From NCBI GenBank assembly GCA_964539045.1, contig CAZIHW010000142.1:1-27594 (forward strand): a stretch of DNA of 27,594 nucleotides. Direction: 5' to 3'. The notes beneath the pieces were generated by a model, which searched no databases, was not told the DNA's origin, and saw nothing but the letters and a program-made list of their open reading frames with translations. The stretch's first letter is position 1. Every line of letters begins with the position of its first letter. Of this stretch, positions 24,044 to 27,594 are shown piece by piece. The translations under genes were made by a program, and so were the position numbers. The stretch is from UBA1227 sp964539045 (GTDB lineage: Bacteria; Bacillota; Clostridia; Oscillospirales; Acutalibacteraceae).

Positions 24044-24075
24044 TTTGTCACAAAACAGGATTTTGCTTTGATTTA
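24044..24075 (+). promoter_or_regulatory. Predicted ECF-type promoter, copy 1 (sigma operon)
   Basis: TTTGTCACAAAAC, four variable bases, TTTTG, one base, TTTGATTTA. The same 32-nt block recurs at 25441 with 28/32 identity and identical spacing. GTCACA and GATTTA stand 17 nt apart, a plausible -35/-10 pair for an alternative sigma. Position before the sigma gene suggests autoregulation. Confidence 0.65.
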
Positions 24076-24119
24076 TATTATTGGAGGAATAAGCCATAAT
24101 TGATTTTTATTTCCGAATA

Positions 24120-24145
24120 ACATAGAATAGAGTAGTATTCTATGT
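24120..24145. promoter_or_regulatory. Inverted repeat in the sigma gene leader
   Basis: ACATAGAATA and TATTCTATGT arms (10 bp, perfect) with a 6-nt loop, ending 3 nt before the AGGAAG ribosome site. As RNA it forms a hairpin next to the start; as DNA it could be an operator. Confidence 0.5.
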
Positions 24146-24162
24146 ATTAGGAAGTAAATTTT

Positions 24163-24702
24163 ATGATGATTTTTCTTGCGGCTTTGCCTGACGAAAAGTA
24201 CATACCGAGCTTTACTGAGTTTTTTAGTGAATATAAACAGCTAATAGGAAAAATAGCATATGGTCAAGTGCATGACTTCCACTTAGCTGAAGACTGTGTT
24301 CAAGAAGTAATGCTGTATTTTGCAGAACACTTTGATAAGGTCGATTCATTGGAAAAGAAACAAAAAACCGGTCTTGTAATAATGCTCACGAAACAGCGCG
24401 CTATAAATATGTACAATCAAAGGCAGCGCATAAACCAAAAAGAGCAACTCGTATCTGATGATGAGGATTTAGATGAGATATTTTTTGAAAGCGACACTAT
24501 AGATTCTGAAAATTCTGTAGATGAACTATATGATGCTATAAGAAAATTACCGGAAATATATTCAAATCCGCTTGTTCTTAAATACATATACGGATATTCT
24601 AATTCGGAGATATCCGGGCTCCTTCTAATTTCCGAAGATGTCGTAAGAAAAAGATTGGAGAGAGCCAGGACTAAGCTTAGGTTGGAGGTGGACTATGAAT
24701 AA
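24163..24702 (+). CDS. ECF-type RNA polymerase sigma factor
   Basis: 179 aa. The sigma-2 region includes LAEDCVQEVMLYFAEHF (about 41-57), the acidic linker is SDDEDLDEIFFESDTIDSE, and the sigma-4 helix-turn-helix is at about 122-172 (AIRKLPEIYSNPLVLKYIYG, then SNSEISGLLLISEDVVRKRL). AGGAAG lies 8 nt before ATG 24163; a second ATG follows directly. It overlaps the next gene by 8 nt. The pairing with a one-helix membrane protein fits a sigma/anti-sigma unit responding to an envelope signal. Confidence 0.9.
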   Translation: MMIFLAALPDEKYIPSFTEFFSEYKQLIGKIAYGQVHDFHLAEDCVQEVMLYFAEHFDKVDSLEKKQKTGLVIMLTKQRAINMYNQRQRINQKEQLVSDDEDLDEIFFESDTIDSENSVDELYDAIRKLPEIYSNPLVLKYIYGYSNSEISGLLLISEDVVRKRLERARTKLRLEVDYE

Positions 24703-25426
24703 TTCGGAATCTCTATTTTTGGAAGCTTGCCGCCTGGCTGAAGAAAGGCGAATAGAAGAAGAACTTTCGTATTATAATAGTTTGCCTGATTTCGAATACA
24801 GCAAGAGATTTGAAAAGAAAATGCAAAAACTTTGCAAACAGGTTGATTCAGGCAAGTACAGCAGGAAATCAAATGTAATACCGATTTCTCATATGAGAAA
24901 ACCATTAAAGATACTATTGGTAGCAGCAATTATGATATCACTTCTCTCCATCACTGCTCTTGCGATAGAGCCAATACGTGAAGGCATTAAGAATTTCTTC
25001 GTTGAGAGGTATCCCGATATATCAAGCGTAGAGTTTAAAGATGATGACACTACAGAGGGATCTTTATACAGCGAATACACCTGGATACCTGAAGGGTATA
25101 TACTAAAAGAACACAAGAAAGAAAAGCTCGGTGAATTCATCGTATATGAAGATGCAGAAGGGCATCTGTTGGTGATTACATCTAATATAAATGAGTTTTC
25201 TGAAGCATGGATTAACACAGAGGGAATAACTGTTGAGGATGTAATTATCAATCAAACTCCCGGTATTTATTATTCAAATCGTGGAGATTCACAACTTTTG
25301 TGGAGCTTGGGAAAATATAATTACAGCGTTTTGGGAGAAGTAGAAAGCGTTACAAAAGAGGACCTAATACGCATCGCAGAAAACAGAAAAAATGCAGAGA
25401 AAGAAAAATTTCTTGGAATTTTTTAA
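24695..25426 (+). CDS. Membrane anti-sigma factor with DUF4367-like domain
   Basis: 243 aa. The cytoplasmic N-terminal part (~1-68; LAEERRIEEELSYYNSLPDF) probably binds the sigma factor. It is followed by one membrane helix (~70-90, LLVAAIMISLLSITALAI). The outer domain has YTWIPEGYILKEHKK, VYEDAEGHLLVITS, and a terminal LLWSLGKYNYSVLG ... KEDLIRIAENRK pattern typical of DUF4367. It lacks the canonical zinc HxxxCxxC motif of ZAS anti-sigmas. TTGGAGGTGG precedes ATG 24695. The function is assigned from architecture and gene order. Confidence 0.82.
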   Translation: MNNSESLFLEACRLAEERRIEEELSYYNSLPDFEYSKRFEKKMQKLCKQVDSGKYSRKSNVIPISHMRKPLKILLVAAIMISLLSITALAIEPIREGIKNFFVERYPDISSVEFKDDDTTEGSLYSEYTWIPEGYILKEHKKEKLGEFIVYEDAEGHLLVITSNINEFSEAWINTEGITVEDVIINQTPGIYYSNRGDSQLLWSLGKYNYSVLGEVESVTKEDLIRIAENRKNAEKEKFLGIF

Positions 25427-25440
25427 ATTTTTTTGAAAAT

Positions 25441-25472
25441 TTTGTCACAAAACCGCCTTTTGTTTTGATTTA
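25441..25472 (+). promoter_or_regulatory. Predicted ECF-type promoter, copy 2 (membrane-protein operon)
   Basis: Same block as at 24044: TTTGTCACAAAAC, four bases, TTTTG, one base, TTTGATTTA. It begins 15 nt after the anti-sigma stop. No terminator is seen in between, so read-through from the sigma operon is also possible. Confidence 0.65.
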
Positions 25473-25480
25473 GTTAATGA

Positions 25481-25496
25481 GAGGTTATGGAACCTC
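25481..25496 (+). promoter_or_regulatory. Short leader hairpin of the membrane-protein operon
   Basis: GAGGTT and AACCTC pair around ATGG. It carries a decoy GAGAGG-like core and ATG, while the real start lies ~50 nt further on. Weak evidence. Confidence 0.3.
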
Positions 25497-25541
25497 CAAA
25501 GCTATTCAAAATGAGAGGCGGTTTATTTGTCAGGTGCTTAT

Positions 25542-26300
25542 ATGAAATATTTTTTTGAAAGAATAGTAAATTCTAAAATTAAATTAATAACCTTATGTGC
25601 AATATTTTCTGCGATGATAATTGATCTCGCCAGAAAATTGATTTATATACCTGCAGGGGCAGATCCATATCAACCGGCGTTAAACACTTTTTTAGCTTTC
25701 ACGGGCATTGGGTTCAATTGGCATGCTTTGGTATTTTGGTTCTTACCGCTGTATCTTATGCTGGTAATATCGGACGATGTATTCGAGGATTATAAAACCG
25801 GAAATATCAATTCACTTATTATCAGAAGCGGTAAAAAAAGATACGTTGTCACAAGCATGAAGAAAAGCTTTCTTCTATCTTTTGCTATGATTTTTGTTCC
25901 GCTGATAATTAACCTTGTTATGTCGTATATTCTTTTTGCCGGTGCAACACGTGGTTTTGATTTTGTATATAATGATATGTTTTTGTTAAGTAAGTCTATG
26001 GGTGCGCCGCTCCTGACCAATTTTATTTTTATTTGTACGACGTCTTTGCTTGCTGCGGTTATGGGGTGCGCATGTACCGGTATAGCATATTTAAGTAAGG
26101 ATAGAAAAATAGCATATCCTGCGTCTTTTGTTCTTTGGTTCTTATTCTTCATCCCGAGAAAATCAATAATGTTGTCCTTGCAACCGTTTTCAGAATATGA
26201 ATTAAGTGATATCTTGCCGGTTTACATAGCCTGTACGTTGGCACATCTGGCTGTCGCAGTTGTCGGCGCAGTTTGGGAGATTAATTATGCTAAGAAATAA
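25542..26300 (+). CDS. Six-helix membrane protein, ABC-2-permease-like
   Basis: 252 aa from ATG 25542 (AGGTG upstream); TTG 25527 with AGAGGCGG is a real alternative. About six hydrophobic segments occur, e.g. LITLCAIFSAMIIDLA, WHALVFWFLPLYLMLVI, FLLSFAMIFVPLIINLVM. After segment two there is a cytoplasmic loop: DDVFEDYKTGNINSLIIRSG, then KKRYVVTSMKK. The layout resembles permease subunits of ABC-2 type exporters (bacteriocin immunity or antimicrobial-peptide resistance types), but no ATPase is in the window. First of three overlapping membrane genes, under the predicted ECF promoter. Confidence 0.72.
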   Translation: MKYFFERIVNSKIKLITLCAIFSAMIIDLARKLIYIPAGADPYQPALNTFLAFTGIGFNWHALVFWFLPLYLMLVISDDVFEDYKTGNINSLIIRSGKKRYVVTSMKKSFLLSFAMIFVPLIINLVMSYILFAGATRGFDFVYNDMFLLSKSMGAPLLTNFIFICTTSLLAAVMGCACTGIAYLSKDRKIAYPASFVLWFLFFIPRKSIMLSLQPFSEYELSDILPVYIACTLAHLAVAVVGAVWEINYAKK

Positions 26301-27015
26301 ACGTTATCTTTTCAGGTTTTTCCAAATTGCGGTTGCATGGTGCGTAATTTTTACAGTATTCTGGATATCTTTGATGCTTGTATATATCAAGTCTAATGGT
26401 TTGGATGGTCAGGCATTTCTCTTCCTTACAAACAACTACTATTCTAAAGTACATTTAGTAATGATTTTCGTCTTGCCATTCGTTTGCTCAGTTGACAGAG
26501 TTTTAATGAAAGACGATATTAAGCAGTTGATACGACACAAAACCAGAGGCCGGATTGCACGAAATGAAATTGTAAAAACAGTATTAGTTTCAATTTTGTT
26601 TTCAGTAATACACAATTTGATAAATTATATCGGGCTAAAGATTTTTTTTGACGAATCAATGTTTCGTGCTGTTAATTTGCTAAATTATTCGATAGCAGAG
26701 TCGTTGGTGGAGTTTGTATATTTTCTCAGAGTGGGATGCGTCTTTTTAGTTATCAAAAATCTTGCGAAGAACAAAATGGCACCAATATATACTTTCCTTG
26801 TATATTTTATTGAATCTGAGTTTTCTATAGATATTTTGAATGGTGTATGGTTCCCGTGCAATGATGTGACGATTTTTAATGACTTGCTGGATAAAGCCAT
26901 ATCTTCAGAGGCGTTACTTATACTCCTTTTGCGTGGTCTGATATTTACAATAACTGCTATATATGTGAGTATCATTGTCTTTGAAAAGAGAGATTACTTA
27001 AATGAAAAGAATTAA
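26287..27015 (+). CDS. Membrane protein, second of three related
   Basis: 242 aa from ATG 26287, with GGGAGA upstream inside the previous gene (14-nt overlap). About six hydrophobic segments: AWCVIFTVFWISLMLVYI, HLVMIFVLPFVCSV, LVSILFSVIHNLINYIGL, and others. After segment two comes DRVLMKDDIKQLIRHKTRGR, then ARNEIVKTVLVSI, the same layout as the loop in the first protein. It overlaps the third gene by 14 nt. Probably a permease subunit; substrate unknown. Confidence 0.72.
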   Translation: MLRNKRYLFRFFQIAVAWCVIFTVFWISLMLVYIKSNGLDGQAFLFLTNNYYSKVHLVMIFVLPFVCSVDRVLMKDDIKQLIRHKTRGRIARNEIVKTVLVSILFSVIHNLINYIGLKIFFDESMFRAVNLLNYSIAESLVEFVYFLRVGCVFLVIKNLAKNKMAPIYTFLVYFIESEFSIDILNGVWFPCNDVTIFNDLLDKAISSEALLILLLRGLIFTITAIYVSIIVFEKRDYLNEKN

Positions 27016-27594
27016 CATATTTATACTGTTCGTTGTAAGCGCTTTACAATTTGTGTTTTTTAAAATGCAAGGCATGCCGATGTGTTCTTTCTTGTTGGGA
27101 TTGCCCGAAGAAAATCTCAATGAAATAATTATGTTATGTTTAAATGCACCGATAACAACTTTTATGCTTTGCTTTTCCGGTAAAATGGATAATTATCTGA
27201 ACGAGAACGGTTGCTTGTTCCTGTTACGCGGAAAAACTAAAAAAAGTGTGTATCTGGGTATGGCAAAAAAGGCGGCATTATGCGCTGCGATTTTTTCTAC
27301 AGCACAAACGGTTATTTCTATAATAATTGATACGTTTTTAAACCATGTTGAATTAAAGTATCTTTTGTATATGTATCCGTTGTACACATTGTCTTTATTG
27401 GCGTTAAGCTTGTTACAAGAGTGGATTTCAATGTATGTGAAAAGTAACGTAGCAACAATCATTACCGCAATATACACTATGATATCTATGTTTGTTATTT
27501 CTGTCTTGGTCGAAATGGGTTTGAATATGCCGTTCAGTAAAGTTTTGTTCTTTCCGGGACTTATTCTATTGAGCAATACGGGATATTTTATCAA
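27002..27594 (+). CDS. Membrane protein, third of three related, 3' end outside the window
   Basis: Open from ATG 27002 to the window end (197 codons) with no stop. It is a real plus-strand gene; longer opposite-strand frames here are shadows. Starts MKRINIFILFVVSALQF. About five hydrophobic segments are visible, and after the second come MDNYLNENGCLFLLRGKTKK and SVYLGMAKKAALCAAIFS, matching the loop of the two preceding proteins. AAAGAGAGA upstream is a weak ribosome site; the 14-nt overlap with the preceding gene suggests coupling. Confidence 0.7.
   Translation, partial: MKRINIFILFVVSALQFVFFKMQGMPMCSFLLGLPEENLNEIIMLCLNAPITTFMLCFSGKMDNYLNENGCLFLLRGKTKKSVYLGMAKKAALCAAIFSTAQTVISIIIDTFLNHVELKYLLYMYPLYTLSLLALSLLQEWISMYVKSNVATIITAIYTMISMFVISVLVEMGLNMPFSKVLFFPGLILLSNTGYFI

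Noticed and set aside
25487..25558. 23-codon frame (MEPPKLFKM start) in the leader of the membrane-protein operon
   Set aside because: The ribosome-like GAGAGG is too close to its ATG and it overlaps the start of the real gene; no sign of a conserved leader peptide.
27193..27594. 133-codon minus-strand frame at the window end
   Set aside because: Shadow of the plus-strand membrane gene at 27002, which has a start overlapping its upstream neighbour and matches the two preceding proteins.

Overview
The window looks like a chromosomal stretch of a low-to-mid GC, spore-forming Gram-positive bacterium of the Clostridia, probably near Oscillospiraceae/Ruminococcaceae. The basis is the yqfC/yqfD/phoH/ybeY/era/recO/mutS2 neighbourhood, ylbJ beside a small CxxC protein, Shine-Dalgarno-rich starts including TTG and GTG, and secreted proteins with Gram-positive wall-sorting tails. 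No rRNA or species marker is present, so the placement is inference. No gene-free gap exceeds about 260 bases.

Region 1 (1-5470, + strand): the 3' part of polA, then rimI, tsaD, rfbB and a metallo-beta-lactamase-fold protein whose metal site is largely lost, ended by a strong hairpin terminator. Region 2 (5541-10735, +): two large secreted proteins (1017 and 532 residues). They share a C-terminal module (an ETLQDV box, then an [IV]ANTGD sorting-like signal, a hydrophobic stretch and KKKED) and a 28-bp upstream element that is 27/28 identical. The first carries an SGNH/GDSL esterase domain; the second is mostly Leu/Asp/Lys helical repeats. Region 3 (10738-11748, -): a compact operon of three small proteins of unknown function, one with a 12-bp repeat array encoding RGNS tetrapeptides. 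Next come tRNA-Arg(CCG) and a small lipoprotein.

Region 4 (12428-15310, -): yqfC, ylbJ, a four-cysteine small protein and a DUF1015 protein, with a very good sigma-E-type promoter in front of yqfC. yqfC is head-to-head with yqfD, although the two are normally co-directional. Region 5 (15369-23347, +): yqfD, phoH, ybeY, era, a DUF362 protein, recO and mutS2, the usual cluster with DUF362 inserted. Region 6 (23395-27594, +) is AT-richer and accessory in character. It holds a YefM/YoeB toxin-antitoxin pair with a twin-palindrome operator over its promoter, an ECF sigma factor with its DUF4367-type membrane anti-sigma, and three overlapping six-helix-type membrane proteins that look like diverged paralogues (the third runs off the window). 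A near-identical 32-nt promoter-like block precedes both the sigma gene and the membrane-protein operon, which suggests an autoregulated ECF regulon.

Two patterns recur. Several spacers carry degenerate 12-14 bp tandem repeats close to start codons or stops (12280, 13705, 19120). Paired, locally duplicated regulatory blocks sit in front of functionally linked genes.
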